Source: Gambelia wislizenii
Taxonomy: Eukaryota; Chordata; Lepidosauria; Squamata; Crotaphytidae
Assembly: GCA_030847615.1 (NCBI GenBank)
Contig: JAUMIR010000002.1
Location: 118,738,309-118,802,308 of the forward strand
Length of the DNA stretch: 64,000 nucleotides
Direction: 5' to 3'
The notes under the pieces are model-generated. The model was not told the DNA's origin. It saw nothing but the letters and a program-made list of their open reading frames with translations, and searched no databases. Below, piece after piece: positions 36,296 through 47,062 of this stretch. The stretch's first letter is position 1. Each line of letters opens with the position of its first letter. The position numbers and the translations under genes are program-made.

Positions 36296-37432
36296 GTTAG
36301 GATTCAGTCCACTACCCAAACATCCAATTCACAATGGAAAAAGAAAAGGAAGGAATATTGCCATGCTTGGATGTCCTAATCATCACGAACCAAACCAACA
36401 ATTGGGCCACAAGGTATACAGAAAACCCACACACACAGACAGAACTCCAATCATCACCCAGGACAAAAAAAGAAGCACAATAAAAGCACTGGTAGATAGC
36501 GAAAAAAGGATCTGCGAACCCCACTACCTGGAGGATGAACTGAAGCACCTAAACTGGGATCTACAGGCTAATGGTTACTCCAGATCAGACATTGCAAGAG
36601 AAGCCAGACCCAGAAAAAAACCACAGGAATGAAGAAGAAAAACAGCCACGCAAAGGGAAGGTATTTTGACCATATATCAAAAGAGTCACAGACAGAATAG
36701 GGAAACTGATGAGGAAACACAACCTCCAAATGATCTACAGACCAACCAAGAAAATCCAAGAAATGCTACACTCAGCAAAGGACAAAAGAGACCCTCTCAC
36801 AGCTGCAGGAGTTTACCGCATACCACAGCTGTGGACAAGTTTACATAGGGACCACTAAACGCAGTGTGCAAACATGAATCAAGGAACATGAGAGACACTG
36901 CAGACTGGGCCAGCCAGAAAAATCAGCAGTAGCAGAACAAACCTGGACACAAAATGTTATTTAAAAACACAGAAATTCTGGACCAGGCCAACAACGATTG
37001 TGTCAGAATGCACAGAGAAGCTATTGAAATCCACAAACACCTGGACAACTTCAACAGGAAAGTAAACAAAGTTTGGCTACCAGTCCTGAAAAACACCAAA
37101 ATCAAAACTCAACACATACAAATGGACTTCACCCAGGGACAGGGGGATTTCCAGCAGACAATGGGCCATTAGCCAAGCAGACACTAATCCTCCTTGCATA
37201 TCCCCCACCCTAGGAACTAGCCATTCAAATACCCAAATTTACATATCCTCTCCAACAGAGACTCACAGTATATAAACTCCACACACCACCGTTCTCTGAA
37301 GATGCCAGCCACAGATGCAGGCGAAATGTCAGGAACAAACTCTTCCAGAACACGGCCTTACAGCCTGGAAAAAAAACACAAAAAACCCCCCATCGATGCT
37401 GGCTGTGAAAGTCTTCGACTTCAGACCTAAAG
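36296..37432 (+). mobile_element. Penelope-like element, 5'-truncated, decayed
   Basis: Begins in the RT C-terminal region (HPIHNGKRKG.., NQQLGHKVYRKPTHTD, EPHYLEDELKHLNWDLQAN). The GIY-YIG region follows at 36827-36874 (SCGQVYIGTTKRSVQT, ended by a stop where arginine is expected), then EHERHCRLGQPEKSAVAE. The terminal repeat, about 37200-37432, carries 'tctgaagatgccagccacag' and GAAA. Several frameshifts; not functional. It lies 37 bp after the Tigger-like MITE. Confidence 0.85.
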
Positions 37433-39299
37433 CATAAACATGATGTGTGAGAACTATTCTTTTGAGGGGGTCCCACTGGCATGAAATGGAGCAGCCCTTG
37501 ATGGATTGTGCCTGATAACTTTTATTGACTGAAGTATGTGTAGAAGTGTTCAAGCTATCGGTCTGCAAAAAGCCCTCCTCAGACAAAGCTTTTGAGAACA
37601 AAACTAAAAAGTAAGATGGATTGGGGTTGTATCCTGGTTTGATCCCAGTGACCTAACATTTTTCTCTTTAAAAATGGTTGTAGTGACCTAAATCCAATTG
37701 CTAGCCCCAAGTAGATTAGACCCATAGAATCAATTCCATGGGAACTCAACACTTATGTAACTCCCCTGATTCACCGGGTCTTCTTTACATAGAGCTAGAA
37801 ACTGAATTTAGGCCAAAGAAGCTAAATCCTCAAACTACTCCTTTTTTTGCATTTTTTAAAAAGCAGAAACAAACATATTTTCCCCTTTAACATGTTTCCA
37901 GTGCCTCTTGCAAGTGTTCAGATTGCTCTCATTTTCATTCAGTGTCATTTTCATCTGGTCAAATTTCATTGGTTACATGGCATATTGACTATATAGGATT
38001 GTAATATCTTCCTTTTCACTTCTTGTTTCCTGATTAGATGGCAATCTATATCTTCCTGATTTAGGAAGAATGAAAGTGCAATCACAGTTAAAGTGTTTGG
38101 GACAAAGGGACCACCAGAGCAAAAAGTGAAAGTTCAGACAAATTATTTTTCAGGAACAATTACCATGTCCCTGGAATTTTTAATTTTTGATGAGAAAACC
38201 CATCACATTCTTCATTATGCCTGGCACCATCCTAATTTTGATAAAGTTAACTTCTCTCCACAGTTTGAATAATACAGTAGACAAAGTGGATCCCTACAAC
38301 CAGCTGCTAGACAAATAATTCTTGCTCCCTTATTATTTCAATGCAGAATTTCTCTTCCATGCTGGCCTGTTAGGAATAGACAAGTAAAACAAGCTAGCAT
38401 TTCTGTTCCCTTCATATACCCTAGTTTGTCAGAGATGTTTCTGTTTTCTGTGTGTTTCATATTGGTTGAAAGAATGCCTGCATATTAACAGAAAAGGCTT
38501 GAAGAGGCTAGGCAGTTGAAGCAAGTATTGTGCTGCAAAGTTAAGAAGTTCCTCTCCCTTTCGCCCCACAAGAATTGGCTATAGACCACACACTTGTGGC
38601 TAAGAATCATTGACCTAGAGAATATCAAGTCCCTGACCTCTAGGGTTTGTTAAGTTTGTGAGGCAATTATCTGGTAGGACTTCACAGACCACTTGCTGTA
38701 ACATCTGCTTTGAGATCTTGTGCTGTTTGGAGCATTGACCCAAAGAGGCCCATCATTTTTCAAAATAACCAAAGAGATTAGCCTGTGTTAAAGATTCAGC
38801 CCCTCATGAAGAGTTCTCTTGCAAGGGAAATTCTCCATTTTATAAGCAGGAAGCCAGAGGAGGCATTTATGCTGGGGAACAGCCATGATCTCTTTGAGTG
38901 GAGGTGAACACATAATCATAAATGTAAATATATGCATTTAAAAGGATGTGGGAAAGTTATTTTTGGATTATCACTCCCAGGATCCCCTAACCAACATGGC
39001 AAAGCTCTGCATTTTAAAATATGTTAAGGTTGACATTTGCCCTCTCTCATGTTCAAATGAGTGTAAAAATATTCAAGTTGTAGTGGAAGAAGGGGGAGTC
39101 TTCTCAGCTGGGCTGATGCCTTCTCACTAGATTTACTTCTCACATTTCATATTAAAGACTATGTGTGCTGGGCAAATCCTGAAAGAAAATACCAGTTCCT
39201 AGAAATGAGTTCTTTAAATCCATCCAGTCAATATCTGTTCAGGTTTATTGATTATTTTTTTTTAAAGTGACTGTCCCAGTTCTTGAAATCAGTTCAAAC
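37433..39299. other. Intron sequence without recognised elements
   Basis: AT-rich. A weak 'ttattttggattatcactcccaggatcccctaa' at 38959-38990 resembles an arm of the foldback families but no partner was found. Confidence 0.4.
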
Positions 39300-39930
39300 C
39301 AGTCTCTAGGGAGTGTGTGTGTGTGTGTGTTAACTGCAAATCGCCCTTGACTTATGACAACTCCATGAATGAGAGACCTCCAAGTCACCCCATCCTCAAC
39401 AGCTCTATTTAGGTCTTGCAGTCTCATGTCCATTGCTAACCTTATTGAGTCTATATACCTGTGATGCAGTCTTCCTTTTTTCCTTCTGCCTTCTGTCTTA
39501 CGTAACATTATTGTCTTTTCTAGTGAGTCATGTTCTCTGATGCTATGCCCAAAGTACAACAGCCGCAGTTTCATCATTTTGGCTTCTAGGAACACTTCAG
39601 GCTTGATTTGTCCTAAGGCCCATTTATTTGTTGTTTTTTAGCAGTCCACAGTATCTGCAGAACACTTCTCCAACACCACCTCTCAAATGAGTTGATTTTC
39701 TTCTTATCCAATTTCTTCATCATCCAGCTCTCATATCCATACGTAATGATGGGAAATATAGTGTCATGGACAATCCTAACTTTAGCAATCACTGAAATAT
39801 CTTTGTACTTCAAGAGCTTGTCTATTTCTTTCATAGCTGCCCTTCCAAATCTACATGGGCCAAATAAAACAATCACACCTTGTTTTCATGGTGAGCCATC
39901 CAGACAATATGTGGCTTGAATCCAGATACT
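39300..39930 (-). mobile_element. Bov-B LINE fragment
   Basis: The - strand codes FGRAAMKEIDKLLKYKDISV, IVHDTIFPIITYGYESWMMK, LRLLYFGHSIREHDSLEKTI and RYIDSIRLAMDMRLQDLNRA then VTWRSLIHGV, the C-terminal part of Bov-B ORF2. A (GT)n run at 39309-39331 lies at its 3' end. A frameshift separates the two reading frames near 39600. Confidence 0.85.
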
Positions 39931-40555
39931 TTCAGCACCTCAGGGGTTTAATCTGGACCAAAAAGAGTTGGGATTTACTCTGGCTTTGCGTGTGAAATCT
40001 GGATATTTGCATGTGTAAGTAGACTGCGCTCCATAGTGATGTTGGTGTGGGGGAGAAGTTTCGGCAGGTGGGCCATAATGGCCAGGAGGAAGCTCCCTAG
40101 GCCAGGAAATCAGCTGACCTTTCCCACCAGGAAATGCTTCTTTCCCTGTCCAATAATTTCACTTTTTAGCAGGACCTTCATCACTTTTTCTTTTTTTTTT
40201 TTTGCATATATGGCAGTTGTTCAGAGAAGCACATATCAGCATACCTATATTGTTAGCTACATGTACCTCTGCTTAATAGGATGTCTGAAGTCCCTCTGAA
40301 TGGTGAGAAAAGAGGCAGAAGTGATGCAGACATATATGCATTCACATGCGTGGGGAGGGGGGGAATTGGAGTTGCCACCGCCTTATGGCCGCACATACTA
40401 TGATTTCTCAAACCAGGGTGAGTTTGAAAGGGAGAACTTTGTGGACAGTGCTTCTGAACCCACCTTGGTGTGTGTGATGATCATGTGGACAAGCCCATGG
40501 TTGCTTCAGACCACAGTAGCCCAAAGCAGGATTTTCTTGTCAGTGTAGATGAGCC
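39931..40555. other. Intron sequence without recognised elements
   Basis: T12 run at 40190-40203. Nothing else. Confidence 0.4.
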
Positions 40556-40812
40556 CTTTCCAGCAGACAATGGATTATTAGTCAACCGTTAGCCAAACAG
40601 ACACTAATCCTCCTTGCATATCTCCACCCAGAAACTAGTCATTCAAATGAACAAATTTACATATCCTCTCCAATAGGGATTCACAGTATATAACACCCCC
40701 CCTCACTCCTACCCAACCATTCTCTGAAGATGCCAGCCACAAATGCAGATGAAACGTCAAAAATAAACTCTTCCAGAACACGGCCTCACAGCCCGGAAAA
40801 AAAACCTCAAGG
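40556..40812 (+). mobile_element. Penelope-like element 3' terminal fragment
   Basis: Near-copy of 37150-37380: 'ttccagcagacaatgg', 'agacactaatcctccttgca', CTGAAGA at 40724-40730, GAAAC at 40751 and 'ccagaacacggcctcacagc'. Confidence 0.85.
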
Positions 40813-40951
40813 GAAATCTACTGATCCTCTTTGTTCTGGTCTACTAAGGCTGACCTCTGTTCCTGGCTAGGCTGGATAGACCCTCCTCTCTTAGCACAGG
40901 AGACAATGTGTGTCCAGAAAGCAACTAGTTACCAGCAAAGTATAAACAACA
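40813..40951. other. Short spacer ending in the 5' target duplication of LINE copy 4
   Basis: No element recognised. The last ten bases ATAAACAACA (40942-40951) recur at 42182-42191. Confidence 0.6.
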
Positions 40952-42181
40952 GGAGCAGGCAGCAGAGTCCTTTCTAATAACTAATGGAGTGAAGCAAGGT
41001 TGTGTTCTTGCACCAACTTTATTTACAATCTTTTTTAGCGCGATGCTCCAAAGGGCTATGGCAGAGCTCGAAGAAGACGACGGCATCTATATACATTACC
41101 GTACTGATGGTAGCTTGTTTAACTTAAGCCGTCTAAGGGCTCACACTAAGACTCTAAACTATCTAGTCCGTGAGCTGCTCTTCGCCGATGATGCTGCCCT
41201 TGTTGCCCACACAGAAGCAGCTCTGCAACGCCTAACGTCCTGCTTTGCAATAGCTGCAGAGCTGTTTGGGCTAGAAGTCAACCTGAAGAAAACAGAAGTT
41301 CTTTACCAGCCTGCACCACAGGACGAACACCACCATCCCCACATTGCCGTCGGCAAATCTGTGCTCAAGTCCGTTCAGCAGTTCACTATCTGGGAAGCAT
41401 CATCTCCTCAGATGCCAAGATTGACAAAGAGATCGATCACAGATTAGCAAAGGCATATAGTGCATTTGGAAGACTTCACAAAAGAGTCTGGAGCAATAAA
41501 CACCTGAGGCAAAGCACAAAAATCAGTGTGTATAGAGCCATCGTACTGTCTATCCTCCTTTATGGATCTGAAACATGGGTCACCTATCGCCACCACCTAC
41601 GACTCCTCGAGCGCTTTCATCAGCGCTGTTTACGCACAATCCTAAATATACACTGGACTGACTATGTGACAAATGTTGCTGTCCTTGAGCAAGCAGGGAT
41701 AACCAGCATTGAGGCCATGATATTGAGAACACAGCTGCGCTGGGCAGGGCATGTTTCTAGGATGGAGGACCATCGCCTCCCAAAAATACTACTCTACGGT
41801 GAACTCGCCACGGGTCAGCGTAAGAAGGGCGCTCCAAAAAAAGCAATACAAAGACTCCCTGAAACATCTCAGGCTCGGCCAAATTGATCACCAACAGTGG
41901 TCCACCCAGGCCTCACATCGGGAGGCATGGAGACGCACTATCCACAATGCTGCAGCCTTATTTGAGAACTCACGACGAACAAGTCTTGAAGAGAAACGAC
42001 AACGCAGAAAGAATCACAACCCAAAAACATCACCCAAGGAGACCTTCTGCTGTGCTTTTTGCAACCAGACTTGTCTATCTCGGATTGGCCTTTTTAGTCA
42101 TCAGCGCGCTTGCAGAAAGTGCGGGATGAGTCCTTCCTGAATCTTCATTTGTGAAGAAAACCCAGAGAGAGTGTGAGAGAG
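40952..42181 (+). mobile_element. C2HC-finger LINE, copy 4, with target duplication
   Basis: Bounded by ATAAACAACA on both sides. Codes NGVKQGCVLAPTLF..Q-type RT motif B, LLFADDAALVAHTEAALQRL and the C-terminal finger. A one-base deletion near 41386 (cactatctgg versus cacctacctgg) and indels near 41840-41870 break the frame (ORFs 40989-41447, 41528-41887, 41751-42140). Hairpin tcttcatttgtgaaga at 42142-42157, then a GA-rich tail. The 5' junction has 16-17 bases matching the nearby LTR-like unit. Confidence 0.88.
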
Positions 42182-42213
42182 ATAAACAACACTAGTCTGG
42201 GAAGGGAGCCAAC

Positions 42214-42840
42214 TGTTAATTAGCTCACAGGAATGCAAATACATTCAAAGATTTAATCCAGTAACACAGTCCAACAGGTCAGAGGCTTACAGCAATCTGT
42301 CATTGTGGTCCAAAGCAATCCGTGGGTCAACAGGAGCAGGCAGCAGAGTAGTCAGGGACAGTCCAAGGTCTAAGCACAAGTCAAGGTAACAGAAGTCAAG
42401 ATAAGTGGAATCCAGGTACTGAAGTCAGCAGGAGGTTTTCACCAGGAAGATCAGTTGATCTCTGACAAAGCCTCCATTACCTCTCCCAGCATATAGAAAG
42501 CAATTAAGGCTTTGTCAGGTATTTCTTAACAAGCAGGTTTTTCTCATAAAGTCTCAGAGACTTCCTTTGAGCTTCCTTTTGAGCTCGCTGCTGGGTATAC
42601 GATGGTGGAGGTAAGCCCCTCTCTTCATCTACATCCTTATCTGAATGGGCAGGACTCTCTGCTGGGATTGATGCCAACCCACTTGGACCAGGCTCCTCCT
42701 CTGCTTGAGCCTCTAGGCTGGCAGGCTTCCCTGCTGTAACGGGTGTAGATAAACCTGTGCCAGGGTCCCTAGGGCCATTCCCTGCCATGTCTTCCTCCTT
42801 CTCTGACTCCATATGCTCATCAGGCTCACGGGGCATAACA
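42214..42840 (-). mobile_element. LTR-like unit (TGTTA...TAACA), 627 bp
   Basis: On the - strand it begins TGTTATGCCCCGTGAGCC and ends GTGAGCTAATTAACA, so the ends are TGTTA/TAACA. 'ggattaaatctttg' near its end could be a polyadenylation region. Two bases beyond its end lies TGGCTCCC, which could be a primer-binding site. An open frame of 110 codons runs from its fifth base. Flanks show no target duplication and no second LTR was found, so it may be one end of a broken element. Confidence 0.5.
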
Positions 42841-45800
42841 GCGTGCTATGTTTACATGGAAATAATTTCATTCTCTGCTTGTCCCTCACTGCCCTGGCTG
42901 CCTCCTCCATGACTGCCTGAGCAGGCTCTGCTAGCCGCTGCTGTTGCTGCCGGCCTCCCCTGTCCTCACTGCTCCTGCCCTGGCTGCCTCTGCTGTAAGT
43001 GGCCAAGTAGCTTTGTTGGCCATTTCTGCTGCAGGCATCCTCCTCCACTGCAACTGCTTGAGCGGCGGGTGTCCTGTTTTGCCACAACAATGACAGCAGC
43101 ATGGCCTTTGTTGCTCTCACTGCTCTGGCCTCCTCTTTTGCAACTTCCCAATTGGGCTGAAGCCAACTGCTGCCTTCCCTTCCCCAGCTACCCCCATCAT
43201 GCCTATTCAGGCTTGAGTGGACCAAGTCCTGCCTCTGCAGGGCAGGGCCAGGCTGTACCCTGTTCCTCTCACCTGCCTTAACCGTGACTTCAGCCACTGT
43301 TGGCTGGCTGCAGGGTTCTGGGCATTCTGAGGACCTTCCTAGTAGTGCCCCCCCTTCATCTCTCAAAACAGCTAGGCCAGACATGGCCACCTCGATCTTA
43401 CAGATTCAACCTGCTAGAGATTAGCTGTGCAGATTCTGTTTACAGTGCTTTCACTTCCTTTGATTTCACATTTCACGGTGTGAAAACACAAAGAACTGGG
43501 GAATATGCATTGGTAGTGACATTGGAGTTTATCAGACAAGTCAAATCTGGTGTCATAAGGATACCTAATGATCGCGAAAGGGTGTGTATATCAGACGACG
43601 TCGCCTTTTCATGCTCATATATCGTTTAAAAACTATCCTATTTTATTGATGGCCCAAGCTGTTGATAGATCTCCGGTAGCGATTTGTTCCAGCATTGCCG
43701 GCGTTTGAATCCATGCGCCATTGTACTCACATGAATGGGCAAACACTTCCAGGTGAGATTGGGACAACCAGGTAGGGGACTCTCTTTTTATGACCTCCCC
43801 CTGTGTACCTGGAACTTTTTAAGTGTGTGTCAGTGCTTTCCTTAACTTTTGTGTCTTTGTTTTGTTTTGTTTTTTGAAATTTCCACACAAGCATCTTCTC
43901 GCAAGAATCTGGGAGATTTCAAACCCAGAAGTAAATGTAGTTCCGTTTGAGCTCCATTACTACCGGGGAAGCCTCTTTAATGGCAGTAAAGGTAGGTCTG
44001 GTACAGAAGGTTCTTTTGCTGGCATAAAAATGCCACAATTTATGCCAACAAAAGTGTAGTAAAGTGTGGTGGTCTGAAAAAGTCCATAGGTGGTGGCCCG
44101 TTTATACTAGCACTGAAGTAAAATGCTGCTTGTTTCAGAAATGGAGGTGGCAATGCACCACATTGTTTCAGCAAGGTCAGAGTTATCAGGAGAAATGTGG
44201 GAGTGATTGTCGCAAGGTATATTGCATTGTTGAATTATTTTCCTTATCAGAGCATTGTGACTGTCCCAAGTCTACTGCAACAGGTCACTTTTCTTGTAGG
44301 CCCAAAGGAACACCTGGTTACAGGTGGGTGGGAGACAGATAAAGAAGACAGCAGCTTCAGAAATCAGCTGTGCCTCCATACTCGCAGGTTGCATGTGCAG
44401 AGCCAAACTAGCATTTTTGCTGAGTCCTTCCTGGCTAGTTTTTCTGTAGTATGTGGGGAAATAATCATTGTAATGTAAAAGCAATCTTGTGTACCTCATT
44501 CACATCCTAAGATAAGTCTAGGGTTTTTCCCTGCATGCATTTGTTTATCCCAAGTTCCCTTTCTCTTATTTCACTGGGCAGTTCCAGCCAACTGGAGTGC
44601 TGGGTCATTCTACACATGACCTAATTTGAATTTTATTACTCTGTGTAAGTTTTCTTTTAAGTTTGTGTCTCTCCATGAGGCTGGAGCCATCTTAGCCATC
44701 TTAGCTATATTTGCCATCTTAAGACATCTTCATCTTAAGCCATCTGTAACAATGACATGATGTTTTACCATGCAGCCTTCTACCGTTGTAGGCTGGTGAG
44801 TGAGTTTTTTCCTACCCTATTCCTTAGTCAGTTTAGGAACATCTTTTTAAGTTTGTTTTAGTATGTAGATTGAGATTGATATACCTTCAGTAAACTTTGA
44901 TTTGCATTTTAAACTGACTCCTTTGTTTTGTAATGAGTCTAATTTAACCGAGTGATCTCAGACCTCTTGAATACACTTTTTAAATGTTAATAGAGCTTAA
45001 GTCTTCATTCCTAAATGCACTCTGCATGAAGCATGAACATGAAGTTAAAGTGAATGATTTTTAACTCCCTTTTTTAAAGGAGATATTTCTTGTTGTTTTT
45101 AAAAGGACTAGATCCTGGAATTTTTTAATACAATTTTATTTTTTAGACTCATTACCTTCCCACATTTTCCAGTTGGCAATACAGTACTAATTTCACAGCT
45201 GGAGAGTCATAGCTCTGTGCATTTTATAGGGGACCTTGGAGTAGCCAGAGTTTGAATTGATACACCTTTAAAAACATGACCCTCTCCTCTTTGAGGGTTA
45301 AAGGTTGGGAAAAGAATGATAACAAAAGTCAGCAGTTCCAAGTTAGAGTTTGGGCGGTTGTCTTTCCTTTCCTTTTAGTTTTGCAGAAGGAGCAAGTATG
45401 AGAAATTCCTGTCCCACTCCAACTTTCATATTTTGGGAGAGCTCACATTTAACAGCCAAGTGGTATGCTTTTTTCTGTGTCAGAAAAGCAGAGTGCTATG
45501 TTTACATGGAAATAATTTCATTTTAGTGAGCGTGCGCTTTTTTTTAAGACTAGCTGTTTGTATGGGAGAGAATTAATGAAGTCAGAAGGACTAGTGACAC
45601 TGGCTTAATAGGTGGTAACTGAATTCCTATGTGCATCTTCTGTTAGGGAGAGTGCTGACTGATTGTTCTCCATATCTGGATCTTTCACAAAATGCCAGGT
45701 ATCTCCAGCCTCCTTTCCTCTGAAGAAAAGGAAACCCAGCTATGGTCTGTGCCCCTGAAAGTTCTCACCATTTGGGGAAGCTGGAGGAGCAGAATGCTCT

Positions 45801-46149
45801 CGTTTCAAAACTGGCTGAACAATCTTAATCCTTAGATTCCCCAAGTACGGGGATGGGACAGAGGCACTCTCTCATTGCCAGGGAGTTGTGCCATGCAGGA
45901 TAAGGGTTCTCTCTCTGCTCCGAAGACCCAATAGGAAGCTACTATCATCAGTGTTTCTTTCCATGGCCAGTAATAAGTCTAAAGGCCTAGAACCCTGAAT
46001 ATTCAAGAGCTACAGTAGAGCCAGCTTCAGATTCACAAGATGTAAAGCCACTCCATCCCCCAAGGTGCCCAGATTGGGGCTTTAGCTATTTTATCCTGAA
46101 GCATAACCAATTTGCGCCCCTCCACATCCAGTGGGGAAGATATTTACAA
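42841..46149. other. Intron stretch with a GC-rich block and a 30-bp direct repeat
   Basis: 42880-43400 is GC-rich with Ala/Gln-rich frames on the - strand (225 codons, 42713-43390) that I do not recognise. 43540-43760 holds several CpG-rich bits (gatcgcgaaagg, cagacgacgtcgcc). The 30-mer at 42843-42872 recurs exactly at 45493-45522. The rest is unremarkable AT-rich sequence. Confidence 0.45.
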
Positions 46150-46790
46150 TAAAAGGACCCCAACTATATGGTGCCATCCTATGGAATCCTGGGATTTGTA
46201 GTCTCTTGTGGCACCAGAGCTCTCTGACAGAGAACATTAGAGTATGTTGTATATTCAATTGTAAAATATGAATAGATTTTTTCTAAGTGCAAAGAATGCT
46301 GGTTTGGCAAAGATCATAATGACCTTTAGCACCTGCTTTTGTTGCAAAAGCCCGGAAATGCAGGGGAGGCTCCAGCACCAGAGCCTACTATCTCTGCTGG
46401 CAATAGGATGTAGCCTGAGAAAGGAAATGTGTTGACATAATTGTATGCCCCATCTTGCTATAAACAACTGTAATATATGGCCCTTGTGTCTCTTCCAACT
46501 CTATGATTCTATGATTCTATCTATAGTGTATGTGTGTACTCTACTCAGTCAGCCCTGCCTGTCAGTAAAGCCTGCTTGCTAATATGCCTTGTTTCTGCAT
46601 GATTTCTACCAGCATGAGGTCTAATACTGTGATTATGCCTGACTCTCTGTACATGCTCAGGATGGTCCAGCATCTCACATCCTGATAGAGAAGGCTAAAT
46701 ATCTCACAAAACTACAAATCCCATAATTTCATAGCATTGAGCCATGGCACTTAAAACAGTGTCAAACTGCATTATTTCTGCAGTGTGGCA
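46150..46790. mobile_element. hAT-like foldback element split by a CR1 tail and other sequence
   Basis: Left half 'ctatggaatcctgggatttg' through 'gagctctctgacagagaaca' (46175-46228). Right half 'agagaaggctaaatatctca..aaactacaaatcccataatt' and 'agcattgagccatggcactt' to 'tctgcagtgtgg' (46687-46793). About 460 bp separates them, including a CR1 3' tail at 46478-46526 on + ('ctcttccaactctatgattc'). Confidence 0.6.
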
Positions 46791-46794
46791 GCAG

Positions 46795-46862
46795 CCAGAG
46801 TTGGCAGTACTGGACCGGATGGAACAATGGGTTGGGTTGACTCAGCATAAGGCAACTTCCTA
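46795..46862 (+). mobile_element. tRNA-type SINE 3'-end fragment
   Basis: 'ggatggaacaatgggttggg..actcagcataaggcaacttcc' resembles the SINE 3' end 'ccaatggtctgactcagtataaggcagcttcc'. Confidence 0.5.
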
Positions 46863-46984
46863 TGTACCTACCACCCTAGCCTACATTAAGCTGACAAATC
46901 TTGGAATGAGGTGGTTTTCAGAAGATTGTGCACTGTGGGCAGGTTTTTGTGTTTATTTTGGATTGTCATTTTTCTCCTTTGTAA

Positions 46985-47062
46985 AGTGCTATGAAAAGCC
47001 TATGGCACTATATAAATAAACGTAATAATAATAATAATAATAATAATAAGAAGAAGAAGAAG
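46985..47062 (+). mobile_element. L2-like LINE 3' end with (AAT)n(AAG)n array
   Basis: 'aagtgctatgaaaagcctat..ggcactatataaataaacgt' followed by about ten AAT units and then AAG units, typical of L2-type termini. Confidence 0.6.

Noticed and set aside
32994..42191. Shared ATAAACAA in two LINE target duplications as a target-site preference
   Set aside because: Relative to element orientation the motif is inverted in one case, and copy 2 uses AACTAACTGAA, so two sites are no evidence for a preference.
42713..43390. 225-codon Ala/Gln-rich ORF on the - strand as a protein gene
   Set aside because: No motif recognised and no splice or promoter context. It overlaps the LTR-like unit and is explained by GC-rich composition.
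44064..44478. Overlapping 92-93 codon ORFs as a coding exon
   Set aside because: No splice signals that match a frame, no recognisable domain, and overlapping frames give unrelated peptides.
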